A DNA stretch of 64,000 nucleotides. Origin: Exiguobacterium artemiae 255-15. GTDB taxonomy: Bacteria; Bacillota; Bacilli; Exiguobacteriales; Exiguobacteriaceae. The position numbers and the translations under genes were made by a program. The notes beneath the pieces were generated by a model. That model was not told the DNA's origin. It did no database searches and saw only the letters and a list, made by a program, of their open reading frames with translations. The stretch lies in the NCBI RefSeq assembly GCF_000019905.1, contig NC_010556.1, forward strand, positions 212,001 to 276,000, given 5' to 3'. This document shows, piece by piece, positions 27,226-35,925 of this stretch. Position 1 is the stretch's first letter; each line of letters opens with the position of its first letter.

Positions 27226-29205
27226 ATGGAACAGAAGAAAAAACGCACGTTGAGTATTAAACAAAAGTTGATCCTGACATCGATGCTCTTATTATTGATT
27301 CCTTCTTTATTGATCGGTTTTGTTTCTTACAGCCAGGCCAAACAAAAAATCATGAATGAAATTTTACAGTCGGCTCATGCCGGTGTCGATCGGATGAATG
27401 ATGAAATCATGAATATCATCGATCCGATGCGACGGGATGTCGCCTTTTTTGCGGACCGGATTGACGGGACGTTGTATCAATCAGGCAAACAGAATCTCGA
27501 CTTAAAAGAAAAAATGACCGAATACTTAGATACGCATCCGCAAGCCGCTAATATTTATTATGCGACGACATCCGGCGAGATGACGATTTATCCGGAGCAG
27601 TCGATGCCGGATGATTATGATCCGCGTGAGCGTCCATGGTACAAAGCAGCCGAAGACGCCAGTGGAAAAGTCGTCATCACGGATCCATACGTTGACGCTG
27701 CATCGGGCAAGATGATGGTGACGCTCTCGCAAACAGGTGGAAACGGACGTGGTGTCATCGCAATCGACGTCGATGTCGACCGGATTGCCGACATCGCCAA
27801 GAAAATCAAAATCGGGAAAGAAGGATATGTCACGATTTTAGATTCAAAGAAAAATTTCGTCACTCATCCGACGTTAAAACCGGGTGAAACAGCAACTGGC
27901 AACTGGGTCGGACCTCTTTATGCCGGGAAAGAAGGACGCTTCTCTTACTTATTTGAAGATGAAGACAAACAGATGGACTTCATGACGAACGGTCTGACCG
28001 GCTGGAAAGTCGCCGGTACGTTGTACGACCGTGAAATCACGGACGAAACAGCCAGTATTTTATGGACGACATTAGGTGTCATTGCCGGTACGTTTCTCCT
28101 GGCTGGACTCCTGCTGTTCTTTATCCTGCGTTCGATCATCAGCCCGCTGAACCGCTTGACGAAAAGTGCGGAGCGGATTCAGGAAGGTGACTTAACGGAA
28201 GAAGTCGTCGTCGAATCGAACGACGAAATCGGAAAAGTCGCGGAAAGCTTTAACACGATGATTCTGTCACTGCGCGGGATCATCTCAAATCTTGATCAAT
28301 CAATCGGTCAGGTCGCGGCTTCTTCCGAGGAACTGATGGCGAATGCCGCACAAACGACGGCAGCTTCGGAACAAATTGCCGGCTCGATTCAGGAAATGGC
28401 GGCCGGAGCCGGTCAATCGAAACGCCAGCTCGACGGGAATGCGGTTTCGCTGCAAGCCATCACATCGGGTGTCATGCGGATTGCCGAGAGCTCGACGAAT
28501 GTGTCGGAACTATCACGGGCGACCGCTTCAGAAGCAGAAGACGGAACGGCCGCGGTCACAAAAAACGTCGAACAGATGAAAGCAATCGATTCATCGGTCG
28601 AGAACTTTGGTGAGGTCATCCAGTCGCTGGCCCATCGTTCGAACGAAATCGGGAAAATTGTTGATGTCATCAACGGCATTGCGACCCAGACGAATTTACT
28701 GGCCTTAAATGCGGCGATTGAAGCGGCACGGGCGGGTGAGAACGGAAAAGGGTTTGCCGTCGTTGCCAGTGAGGTGCGGAAGCTTGCGGAACAGTCGCAG
28801 GAATCGACGAAACAAATCTCCCATCTGATTCAAAACATCAAACAGGAAACGGAACGTTCGGTCTTCCTGATGAAAGAAGTTTCGCATCATACGAAAGCGG
28901 GACTCGAAACGACGGAAGATTCAGCCGTTCGTTTCAAACAAATCATGTTGCGGACGCAAGAAATGACACCGCGGATCGAAGATGTCACGGCAACGGTCGA
29001 AGAGATTGCTGCCAACGTCCAGGAAGTCTCGGCATCCGCAACGGAAATCGCTCATATCGCAGATGAAAATTCTGCAGCATCCGAGCGCGTCGCAGCGACG
29101 ACGGAAGAACAGCTTGGCTCGATGGAAGATATTTCACAATCGGCTAAAACCTTGTCTGATATGGCGGAAGAATTGCAAGTCCTCGTATCACGATTCAAAA
29201 TATGA
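27226..29205 (+). CDS. Methyl-accepting chemotaxis protein with dCache sensor
   Basis: 659 residues. Membrane segment at about 15-37, then an extracellular double-Cache domain with the small-ligand binding signature [11 protein letters not shown] and [21 protein letters not shown] second membrane segment lies near 280-300, followed by a HAMP domain and the signalling hairpin, whose tip [20 protein letters not shown] is fully conserved. It senses small molecules outside the cell (often amino acids or organic acids) and controls CheA; no flagellar or che genes are in the window. Start: ATG at 27226 fits GGGAG; a TTG two codons earlier is less well spaced. Confidence 0.95.
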   Translation: MEQKKKRTLSIKQKLILTSMLLLLIPSLLIGFVSYSQAKQKIMNEILQSAHAGVDRMNDEIMNIIDPMRRDVAFFADRIDGTLYQSGKQNLDLKEKMTEYLDTHPQAANIYYATTSGEMTIYPEQSMPDDYDPRERPWYKAAEDASGKVVITDPYVDAASGKMMVTLSQTGGNGRGVIAIDVDVDRIADIAKKIKIGKEGYVTILDSKKNFVTHPTLKPGETATGNWVGPLYAGKEGRFSYLFEDEDKQMDFMTNGLTGWKVAGTLYDREITDETASILWTTLGVIAGTFLLAGLLLFFILRSIISPLNRLTKSAERIQEGDLTEEVVVESNDEIGKVAESFNTMILSLRGIISNLDQSIGQVAASSEELMANAAQTTAASEQIAGSIQEMAAGAGQSKRQLDGNAVSLQAITSGVMRIAESSTNVSELSRATASEAEDGTAAVTKNVEQMKAIDSSVENFGEVIQSLAHRSNEIGKIVDVINGIATQTNLLALNAAIEAARAGENGKGFAVVASEVRKLAEQSQESTKQISHLIQNIKQETERSVFLMKEVSHHTKAGLETTEDSAVRFKQIMLRTQEMTPRIEDVTATVEEIAANVQEVSASATEIAHIADENSAASERVAATTEEQLGSMEDISQSAKTLSDMAEELQVLVSRFKI

Positions 29206-29213
29206 TTTTAAAA

Positions 29214-29248
29214 ACGACCGTCCTCTTTCGAGGATGGTCGTCTTTTTT
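29214..29248 (+). terminator. Terminator of the chemoreceptor gene
   Basis: ACGACCGTCCTC, TTTC loop, GAGGATGGTCGT, then CTTTTTT. Confidence 0.9.
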
Positions 29249-29358
29249 GGAAAAAGACGCGATCTTCAACCAGATTTCTAATGAATGTTGCTTGAATAAA
29301 ATAAGAAACGGGAAAATACAAGTGTAGACTGGCAGCTTGTAATCGGGAGGTGTTGGTG

Positions 29359-30552
29359 ATGGCACGACAGACGAAATTAATGGAGTGGCAACAGGCGGGT
29401 TTGATTGATGCAGAGACAGTCGACCGGATTAAAGCGTATGAAGGTCACCGTCAAAAAAAGAAACGTGTGCCGTTGTTGTTGATTGTCGGATTGACCTTTG
29501 TCGGGTTAGCTTTGCTCAGTTTCTTGGCTGCCAATTGGCAAGCGATTCCTGCCCTCATTAAAATTGGTTTAGTGTTGGTCATCATGGTCAGTTGTTATGT
29601 GTTGGCCGACGTATCGGAACGACGGACGATTTGGAATCCGGTTGCTTTTCGGATTCTTGGACTGGTTGCCTTTGCCGGAGCGCTCATCGTCACCGTCCAG
29701 AGTTTTCATATGTCCATGCAAGGTTCGTTTATCGGTTGGGCCGTCTTCCTCGCCGCGCTCGCCCATTTCTTTACGTGGCGTCATCCCGCCTATGCGATTG
29801 TTGCCTTCATCTCAGGTTTGAATATCTTTACCGGAGTCGGCGGATTTGGAACGGAGCATGCCACGTTTCTCGACTGGACATCGATTGTCCTCGTCGTGAT
29901 CGTATCGCTTGCCTGGTTCTATTTCAGCCAGTCCTTCCCGTCCCTGATTCTCAGTTGGTTATTTCTTTATCTGTCGGGACTTGAGTTGTTTGCCCTTGTC
30001 TCTTACGACGGTGTCCTTTGGCCGATCTGGACCTTATTCGTGCTTGTCCCGCTGTTACTCGTCGTTAAACAAGACAGCGATCGTCATTTTCTATACCATC
30101 TGTATCTGATTGTCGCTGCCATCAATTCACTGGTTTATTTAACGGTCCGTGCCGAAACGACGGACTCCGTCATTCCTTTAGGAGAAGCCGTCGCACTTGC
30201 TGTTTTCGGTCTCGCAATCGGCTACTTGATTTACCAAAAATTCCGTCCGTTACTTTGGATTTTACCGCTCGGTTTGTTCGGATTCCTTTGGTTGGACGAA
30301 CAGGCCATCTTGATTGCTGCGCTCGTCGAAATCATTGCCTTTGTTTATTTGATTGTGCAGGAGCGCCAAGGTCGTCGCCTGACGATTCCATTCGTTTACT
30401 TCATCGCCGTCCAACTGACGATTTATTTCATCTATGCCTGGGATCGCCTCGATATGTCGTTATTCTTCCTTGTCGGTGCATTGCTCGTCTTCCTGATTGC
30501 CGGTGTCCTGTGGTGGATTCGAAAACGTCATGAAGGAGGGGTTCCGTCATGA
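29359..30552 (+). CDS. DUF2157 multi-span membrane protein
   Basis: 397 residues. The cytosolic N-terminus (LMEWQQAGLIDAETVDRIKAYE) with a following KKKRVP is the DUF2157 signature, followed by about 12 hydrophobic segments. Function unknown. The ATG at 29359 stands eight bases after GGGAGG. It overlaps the GDYXXLXY gene by ATGA, a pairing that recurs in other bacteria and suggests a joint membrane complex. The ending ...RKRHEGGVPS is basic and cytosolic. Confidence 0.85.
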   Translation: MARQTKLMEWQQAGLIDAETVDRIKAYEGHRQKKKRVPLLLIVGLTFVGLALLSFLAANWQAIPALIKIGLVLVIMVSCYVLADVSERRTIWNPVAFRILGLVAFAGALIVTVQSFHMSMQGSFIGWAVFLAALAHFFTWRHPAYAIVAFISGLNIFTGVGGFGTEHATFLDWTSIVLVVIVSLAWFYFSQSFPSLILSWLFLYLSGLELFALVSYDGVLWPIWTLFVLVPLLLVVKQDSDRHFLYHLYLIVAAINSLVYLTVRAETTDSVIPLGEAVALAVFGLAIGYLIYQKFRPLLWILPLGLFGFLWLDEQAILIAALVEIIAFVYLIVQERQGRRLTIPFVYFIAVQLTIYFIYAWDRLDMSLFFLVGALLVFLIAGVLWWIRKRHEGGVPS

Positions 30553-30992
30553 AACGGTATCTGTTTCCAGTCCTGCAAATCATCGTCGTCCTCGGTGTGA
30601 TCCTCAGTTTTTACTCCATTTCCTGGTTCGGTGACAGTTACCGCTTTCGGGCGGAACCGTATGATCCGTTCAGCCCGGTCTATGGTGAATATGTCATGTT
30701 GCAGTATCCTGATTTGAAACCTGCGGATTCCGTCAAAAAAGGATTGGTCTACGTTACGTTTACAACGGATTCAGATGGTTATGCCAAGATCGACCGTATC
30801 TCAAATGACCGCTTTTTCGGTTCCGTTGCCGGAGATTATTACGACAAGTACGTCACGATTCCCCAATTAAACCAGTATTATGTGGAACAGGGAACAGGAA
30901 AAGGGTACGAGGATGCAAAAAAATTAGTCGTCAAAGCCGATGTCTCGCCGTGGGGTACGGTTCGGGCAACCGATTTGAGTGTTCGAAATTGA
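30549..30992 (+). CDS. GDYXXLXY-domain protein
   Basis: 147 residues. One N-terminal membrane segment (LQIIVVLGVILSFYSISWF), then an extracellular domain with the naming motif as YGEYVMLQY (Gly-Glu-Tyr variant) near residue 50. Translationally coupled to the DUF2157 gene by ATGA. Function unknown. The stop codon at 30990-30992 abuts the structured element at 30992-31385. If that element encodes a guide RNA, the last bases of this gene occupy the guide position. Confidence 0.82.
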   Translation: MKRYLFPVLQIIVVLGVILSFYSISWFGDSYRFRAEPYDPFSPVYGEYVMLQYPDLKPADSVKKGLVYVTFTTDSDGYAKIDRISNDRFFGSVAGDYYDKYVTIPQLNQYYVEQGTGKGYEDAKKLVVKADVSPWGTVRATDLSVRN

Positions 30993-31377
30993 ACTACCTC
31001 CACCTACGCTTCGCTAAGAGGTGGAGGATTCCTGAGTTAGTCAACCTAGCGGTCAAAAATTTATCAGGCTAACCCCGTCGTCCCGACGGTTGAACGTTGA
31101 TCTTGTCCGTTTCTTTTATGCGGATGCCTACTCTGCTTGGTTTTCGCTACTTCGGTCATCCGCAAGGTGAACGTTGAAGATTTTACGTGACAGACGAACT
31201 TCCTGTCACAACCCTATATCTTCAGTTTTCAAAGAACATGACTATTTTTTATTCCTGATTTTAATTGTTTTCAAACCAAGAGTGTCGGGCAATTGACGTG
31301 TCGCAAGACACGCTTTGCCCGAAGACGATTCATCCCCCACTTGCACTAGGGCCTCGCCCTGAACGTTTAGAAGTGGG
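30992..31377 (-). ncRNA. Array of six hairpins, probable TnpB-type guide RNA (omega/reRNA) scaffold remnant
   Basis: Six inverted repeats follow one another with no other gene. Read on the minus strand they are: AAGTGGG/CCCACTT (31377-31336) with inner AGGGC/GCCCT; TCGGGCAA/TTGCCCGA with inner CGTGTC/GACACG (31322-31285); GTGACAG/CTGTCAC (31209-31187); GCGGATG/CATCCGC (31163-31120); CCGTCG/CGACGG (31089-31075); and CCTCCACCT/AGGTGGAGG (31027-30997). After the last stem comes TAGTTCAA. A decamer TGAACGTTGA occurs at 31091-31100 and 31168-31177. The layout resembles the 3' region of IS200/IS605-type tnpB genes, where the last coding bases and the region after the stop form the guide-RNA scaffold. 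Family assignment is from pattern memory, not a search. Confidence 0.5.
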
Positions 31378-31385
31378 AGTATTCT
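31242..31385 (-). pseudogene. Possible C-terminal remnant of a tnpB/orfB-like gene
   Basis: An open frame on the minus strand reads LLNVQGEALVQVGDESSSG, then KACLATRQLPDTL, and ends in GLKTIKIRNKK at a TAG (31242-31244). Upstream of about 31385 the frame runs into the cstA terminator, so no N-terminal part exists here. The same bases form the first two hairpins of the array. This fits the dual coding/scaffold use at TnpB 3' ends, but none of the catalytic DED or zinc-finger residues are present. It could also be a chance frame. Confidence 0.4.
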
Positions 31386-31400
31386 CGTCTGATTTTGATA

Positions 31401-31448
31401 AAAAGACCGCCTGGATGGATACACGAAATCCATGTACAATCCAGGCGG
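31401..31448 (-). terminator. Terminator of cstA
   Basis: CCGCCTGGAT and its complement (31407-31416, 31439-31448), followed on the minus strand by TCTTTTT. It lies seven bases after the cstA stop. Confidence 0.85.
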
Positions 31449-31454
31449 TTTTAA

Positions 31455-33248
31455 TTAAGCTGATTTTTTCACTTTTTCCCAACGCGGTGAGTTGAGCAAT
31501 TCAATCCATTTCCGGACCGCTGAAATCGTGATGACGATAGCTAAGATCCCCATCGTGAACGACAGAATCGTATTCAGGATACTGAAGCCGGCAGAAGCCG
31601 GATTCGCATAGACATTGGCGACCATCCAGATATCAGCGAACGTCACTGTTACAAGCAAGTAGACAAGCGGAATGAATGTCGTCAAGGCATACACTTTTTT
31701 GTCGGCAATCTTCAGGATGATTGTCGTTCCGATAATTAAGCCGATCGACGCCATCAACTGATTGGAGACACCGAACAAGGCCCAAATCGAACCGATGTCG
31801 CCGGAGAAGAGCAGGTACCCCCAGAAGAACGTACCAAGCGCACTGGCGAAAATCGCACCCGGGATCCAGTCGACCCGTTTTAACGGTTTGTAGAATTCAC
31901 CGAAGAAATCTTGGATCAAGTAGCGGGCAACGCGTGTTCCGGCATCGATCGCCGTCAAAATGAAGACCGCTTCAAACAGAATGACGAATTGGAAGAAGAA
32001 GCCGGCAATTTCACGGAACCAGGGAATGGCCCGGAAGATGAACGTCATACCGACGGCCAGTGAAACGGCTCCACCGGTCCGTCCGGCGAGATCGAGTCCG
32101 ATTTCCCGTGATAATTCATCAAGGTAAACGGTGCTCATACCGAGTGTCGCAAAGACTTCCGGTGTCGAATTGATGGCGAAGTAATCTCCGACTTCAAGAG
32201 ACGTTGCGGCAATCAACGCCATGACAGCGACGAGACACTCAACAAGCATCGCACCGAAGGCGACCGGTTTGATATCACTCCAACGATTGATCATCTTCGG
32301 TGTCGTTCCGGAGCCGACGAAAGCGTGGAAACCGGAAATCGCGCCACAGGCAATCGTGATCGAGATGAATGGCCAGACCGGACCGGCAATGATCGGACCG
32401 CCACCGTTGACGAATTTCGTGAACGCCGGGAAACGGATATCCGGATTGATGATGAAGACACCGACGATCAAGGCAAAGAAAACACCGATTTTCATGAAAC
32501 TTGATAAGTAATCACGCGGTGCAAGCAACAACCAGACCGGCAGTGCTGCAGCGAAGAAGGCATAAATCGGTAACGCAATCGCGAGTTGACGTGACGACAG
32601 GTCGAACCATGTTCCGATGAACGTGTCAGTCAACTGGGGACCGAAACCGATTGCAGCAAGAATCAATAGGAAACCGACGACGGAAGCCAAGGCGAGATTG
32701 CCGCCTTTTCGTAAGTAGATGCCGACCCCCATTGCGATCGGAATGGTCGAGAAGACAGCAAATGTTCCCCATGGATTATGCTCCAGGGCATGCAGGACGA
32801 CCATTGATAATCCGGCCATCGTGATGGTGATGATGAAGAGCATCGCGAGACCGGCACAAAAACCGGCGACAGGTCCGAGCTCTTTTTTAGCGACTTCAGA
32901 TAACGACTGTCCATCTTGACGCATGGAAGCGAACAAGACGACCATATCGTGGACGGCGCCACCGATGACGGCACCAATCAAGAGCCATAACAGTCCCGGT
33001 AAATAACCGAACTGGGCAGCAAGTACAGGACCGACGAGCGGGCCGGCAGCAGCGATCGCTGCGAAGTGGTGACCGAACGACACCCATTTGTTGGTCGGGA
33101 CATAATCTTTTCCATCCGCAAACTTATGAGCCGGTGTTTCCCGGTCCTCTTTGATTTTTAAGACTTTGACAGCCATGAATGTGCCATAAAGACGATAAAC
33201 GATCAATAAAATACAAATGACGGCAATAACAATGGGTGTAGCACTCAT
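31455..33248 (-). CDS. cstA: CstA-family transporter (probable pyruvate or peptide uptake)
   Basis: 597 residues with about 16 to 18 membrane segments. N-terminal GHHFAAIAAAGPLVGPVLAA and GAVHDMVVLFASMR are the carbon-starvation protein A signature; FHAFVGSGTTPKMI lies mid-protein. E. coli members are peptide (CstA) or pyruvate (BtsT) transporters. Here the next gene upstream is a LytS/LytT-type two-component system, the arrangement that in E. coli (BtsSR) senses pyruvate and drives btsT, so pyruvate is the favoured substrate. A near-consensus cre site lies 46 bases before the start, indicating catabolite repression. GAGGAGG ribosome site. Confidence 0.9.
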   Translation of the reverse strand: MSATPIVIAVICILLIVYRLYGTFMAVKVLKIKEDRETPAHKFADGKDYVPTNKWVSFGHHFAAIAAAGPLVGPVLAAQFGYLPGLLWLLIGAVIGGAVHDMVVLFASMRQDGQSLSEVAKKELGPVAGFCAGLAMLFIITITMAGLSMVVLHALEHNPWGTFAVFSTIPIAMGVGIYLRKGGNLALASVVGFLLILAAIGFGPQLTDTFIGTWFDLSSRQLAIALPIYAFFAAALPVWLLLAPRDYLSSFMKIGVFFALIVGVFIINPDIRFPAFTKFVNGGGPIIAGPVWPFISITIACGAISGFHAFVGSGTTPKMINRWSDIKPVAFGAMLVECLVAVMALIAATSLEVGDYFAINSTPEVFATLGMSTVYLDELSREIGLDLAGRTGGAVSLAVGMTFIFRAIPWFREIAGFFFQFVILFEAVFILTAIDAGTRVARYLIQDFFGEFYKPLKRVDWIPGAIFASALGTFFWGYLLFSGDIGSIWALFGVSNQLMASIGLIIGTTIILKIADKKVYALTTFIPLVYLLVTVTFADIWMVANVYANPASAGFSILNTILSFTMGILAIVITISAVRKWIELLNSPRWEKVKKSA

Positions 33249-33293
33249 GCGTGAACCTCCTCATAAACTGGTATGAGAAAAGTGTACTTGATT

Positions 33294-33307
33294 TGGAAGC
33301 GCTTTCT
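33294..33307 (-). promoter_or_regulatory. cre-like site upstream of cstA
   Basis: AGAAAGCGCTTCCA on the minus strand matches TGWAARCGYTWNCW except at the first base. It lies 46 bases upstream of the cstA start codon. Confidence 0.65.
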
Positions 33308-33383
33308 TTTGTTGAGTGGATGAACCGTTCGTTTTGACCGATGACATGTCGAAAAAGGAGGATGAACGGAAAAAAGAAAACCC

Positions 33384-34079
33384 TTAAATACCGAGAGCTT
33401 CCTTCAAGACTTTGACATAGGTCCGACTGACAGGTACATCAATCTGCTGGATCTTGATCGTATAGGCACCGTTGAACCAGGGTTCGATTGCTTCGATGGC
33501 AGCCAGGTTGACGAGATAGGAGCGGTGGACCCGCAGAAAACGGTGACCGGATAATTTTCGTTCAAGTTCCTGTAACGTATCATTTGACGGATAGGATTCG
33601 GAACGCGTCACGAGTTTTGTTTTTCCGCTTTCGGCGACGATGTAGTCGACATCCTGTGGGGAGAGCAATTTTAACTGCTCGCCGGATTCGACAGCCAATC
33701 GTTCAATCCGTGGTGTTTTCAGCGCCGGTTTGCGCATGATTTTTTCAATCGCCCGGCTGATCCGCGACGGATCGTATGGTTTGAGAATGTAATCGTAAGC
33801 ATTCAGTTCGAAGGCTTCGAGGGCATGGGTATCATACGCTGTCACGAATAAGATTGCAGGCGGATGCGGCATCGATTGCAGGCGTTTTGCGACATCGAGT
33901 CCGCTTCCGTCAATCAGTTCGATATCTAAAAACACGAGATCCGGCTGTAACGTCCGAACGAGTTGCTCGGCTTCACCGACGTGGCCCGTTTCTGCGATGA
34001 CGTCGAGTCCGGCCCGGACGACATGGTACCGCAACTCGTCCCGGGCAAGCGGCTCATCTTCAATTAGGATCGTGCGCAT
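33384..34079 (-). CDS. LytTR-family response regulator
   Basis: 231 residues. Receiver domain (1-120) with the acidic pocket in LIEDEPLARDEL and the phosphoacceptor Asp in LVFLDIELIDGSG, and KPYD later. The C-terminal LytTR DNA-binding domain (about 135-231) has LLSPQDVDYIVAESGKTKL and HRFLRVHRSYLVNL. The ATG at 34079 has AAAGGAGG six bases before it; it overlaps the kinase gene end by 20 bases, so the pair is co-translated. Likely target: cstA directly downstream. LytTR proteins bind pairs of direct repeats; I could not pin these down in the 135-base gap. Confidence 0.92.
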   Translation of the reverse strand: MRTILIEDEPLARDELRYHVVRAGLDVIAETGHVGEAEQLVRTLQPDLVFLDIELIDGSGLDVAKRLQSMPHPPAILFVTAYDTHALEAFELNAYDYILKPYDPSRISRAIEKIMRKPALKTPRIERLAVESGEQLKLLSPQDVDYIVAESGKTKLVTRSESYPSNDTLQELERKLSGHRFLRVHRSYLVNLAAIEAIEPWFNGAYTIKIQQIDVPVSRTYVKVLKEALGI

Positions 34080-35826
34080 GGGAAACCTCCTTTCCTGTTT
34101 CAATGGGCAGATGGATGGTGATGGTCGTACCTTCTCCCGGTTGACTGGTCAGCCGGAACGAACCGTTTTCAGCATACAGACTTTTAATCCGTTCGGCTGT
34201 ATTGAAAAGGGCAGTGCCGGTACCGTTGGATTCAACGACTTCCCGACCGAGGCGTGTCAGGCGTTCCGCGTCGATCCCGCGTCCGTTATCGACGACTTCC
34301 AAAACGAGTTGATCCGCGGTTAACCAGGCCGTGACGCCGACATATCCGGTTTGACCAGGACTAAACGCATGCTGGAAGGCATTTTCGATCAACGGTTGGA
34401 GTACGAAAGGCGGAACAAGTAATTGTTCCGTCCCGTCCTCTAAATCAATATCAACAAACGGGCGGCTCGGAAAACGGGCCGCTTCCAGTGAGATATAGGC
34501 TTCGATATGTTCCAGTTCTTTTTGGAGCGGAATTTTCGTCGAGCGGGCACCCTGCAGGTTGCTGCGGAAAAACGTCGACAGTTCGAGCAATAAGGTCCGT
34601 GCCTGTTCGACATCTGTCCGACATAACGCGTAAATCGTATTGATGGCATTAAATAAAAAATGCGGATGGATCTGTGCTTCGAGGGCCCGGATTTCAGCAT
34701 CCTTTAACAGACCGGCTTGCCGCTCGGCTTTCCCGAGGGCGAGTTGGGTCGAGAAGAGCTTGGCCAGTCCTTCGATCAATTCGACTTCGACGGCGTCGAG
34801 CAATTCAGGATGAGGATAATACACTTTGAGTGTCCCGATTGTCGTTTCGCCGATTGTTAACGGAGCAATGATGCCCGCCTGTAACGGGCAATCTGCTTTT
34901 GGACAACCGATCTCATCCCGATCGGTGACAAGCCTCAGTTGTCCGTCTGTCAAAACATGCTCCGTCGGACGGGTCGTCCAGTGCCCGCCGGATTGGTGAT
35001 GGTCACTGCCGACACCTATATGTGCCAAAATGACTGATTGATCCGTCAAGGAGACCGCATCGGCGCGTGTCTGTTGTAATAAAATATCTGCCACGGCTTC
35101 CGCGGTTTGGATAGTTAAGCCGCGTGTCAAATGAGGTAAGGTCAAATCCGCGATATGCAGGGACCGTTCCGCTTCACGGGCCCGAACGTGTTCCTCTTCC
35201 CGCGCGGCGAGACGGATGATCGATAAGAACAGCCAGACGCCGAGGACGTTGACGACGGTCATCGGAAGAAAGATGAACTGGATGAGTTCGAGGGCGGCCG
35301 GGAACGGGTCGGAAAACAGAAGAATCAATGACATTTCGAAAACCATTAAAAAACCCGTCAGGCAAATCGGCAGTAATGCCCGACTGCCGAGACGGTCGCG
35401 CCAGTAGGGACGGAGTAATCCACTGACACCGCCTGCGACGACGGTCGAGAGGGCGCAGGCGAAAGCGGTAAACCCGCCAAGTGTATAGCGGTGAATCCCA
35501 ACGAGGAGACCGGTGATCGTTCCACCGATCGGACCGGCGAGCAATCCGCTGATGACGACAATCATCGTCCGTGTGTTGGCGATTGCTGATGTACCGTCAA
35601 CCTGTTCGAGCCAAGTGTGCGGTAAGAACTTGGCTAAATCGACCTTGACTCCCGTGTAATTACTCAAAATCCCATAGGTGGCGAAAATTAGAATCAGCAA
35701 CCCAAACTGCCAGCCGGCTTCCGGCTGTTTCAGTAAACGCCGCGTCGGTCCCCACTGGGCGAGGATGAACGCTAAAATGATCATGATGCCGAGCCGTTCC
35801 AGTAAAAAGGGTATGAGTTCAAACAT
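34060..35826 (-). CDS. LytS-type sensor histidine kinase
   Basis: 588 residues. The N-terminus has about six membrane segments forming a 5TMR-LYT domain (RTMIVVISGLLAGPIGGTIT) and is followed by a GAF-like region. Next is the His-kinase region with phosphoacceptor His in EAQIHPHFLFNAINTI. The C-terminal ATPase has VLQPLIENAFQHAF and DNGRGI. It resembles LytS/BtsS/YpdA, sensors of pyruvate or of membrane state. GGAGGG ribosome site. Followed by its response regulator and cstA. A cre-like site lies just upstream of the start. Confidence 0.93.
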   Translation of the reverse strand: MFELIPFLLERLGIMIILAFILAQWGPTRRLLKQPEAGWQFGLLILIFATYGILSNYTGVKVDLAKFLPHTWLEQVDGTSAIANTRTMIVVISGLLAGPIGGTITGLLVGIHRYTLGGFTAFACALSTVVAGGVSGLLRPYWRDRLGSRALLPICLTGFLMVFEMSLILLFSDPFPAALELIQFIFLPMTVVNVLGVWLFLSIIRLAAREEEHVRAREAERSLHIADLTLPHLTRGLTIQTAEAVADILLQQTRADAVSLTDQSVILAHIGVGSDHHQSGGHWTTRPTEHVLTDGQLRLVTDRDEIGCPKADCPLQAGIIAPLTIGETTIGTLKVYYPHPELLDAVEVELIEGLAKLFSTQLALGKAERQAGLLKDAEIRALEAQIHPHFLFNAINTIYALCRTDVEQARTLLLELSTFFRSNLQGARSTKIPLQKELEHIEAYISLEAARFPSRPFVDIDLEDGTEQLLVPPFVLQPLIENAFQHAFSPGQTGYVGVTAWLTADQLVLEVVDNGRGIDAERLTRLGREVVESNGTGTALFNTAERIKSLYAENGSFRLTSQPGEGTTITIHLPIETGKEVSHAHDPN

Positions 35827-35849
35827 GACATCCCTCCATTCGTCCTAAG

Positions 35850-35863
35850 TGTAAACGTTACCG
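35850..35863 (-). promoter_or_regulatory. cre-like site upstream of the LytS-type kinase gene
   Basis: TGTAAACGTTACCG (read on plus) fits the cre consensus except for the last base. It lies 24 bases before the start codon, so CcpA bound here could block transcription of the sensor pair. Confidence 0.55.
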
Positions 35864-35880
35864 AAAAGGAGGACAACGAA

Positions 35881-35917
35881 AAAAACTCCAACCGATCCGA
35901 AGATCGTCTGGAGTTTC
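35881..35917 (-). terminator. Terminator of folE2
   Basis: AAACTCCA and TGGAGTTT around a CGATC/GATCG stem with loop CGAA on plus (TTCG on minus), followed on the minus strand by T. Nine bases after the folE2 stop. Confidence 0.85.
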
Positions 35918-35925
35918 GTTAGTTA

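Noticed and set aside
31075-31377. Short repeats in the hairpin block as a CRISPR array
   Set aside because: The stems differ in sequence from one another and spacing is irregular; only one decamer is repeated.
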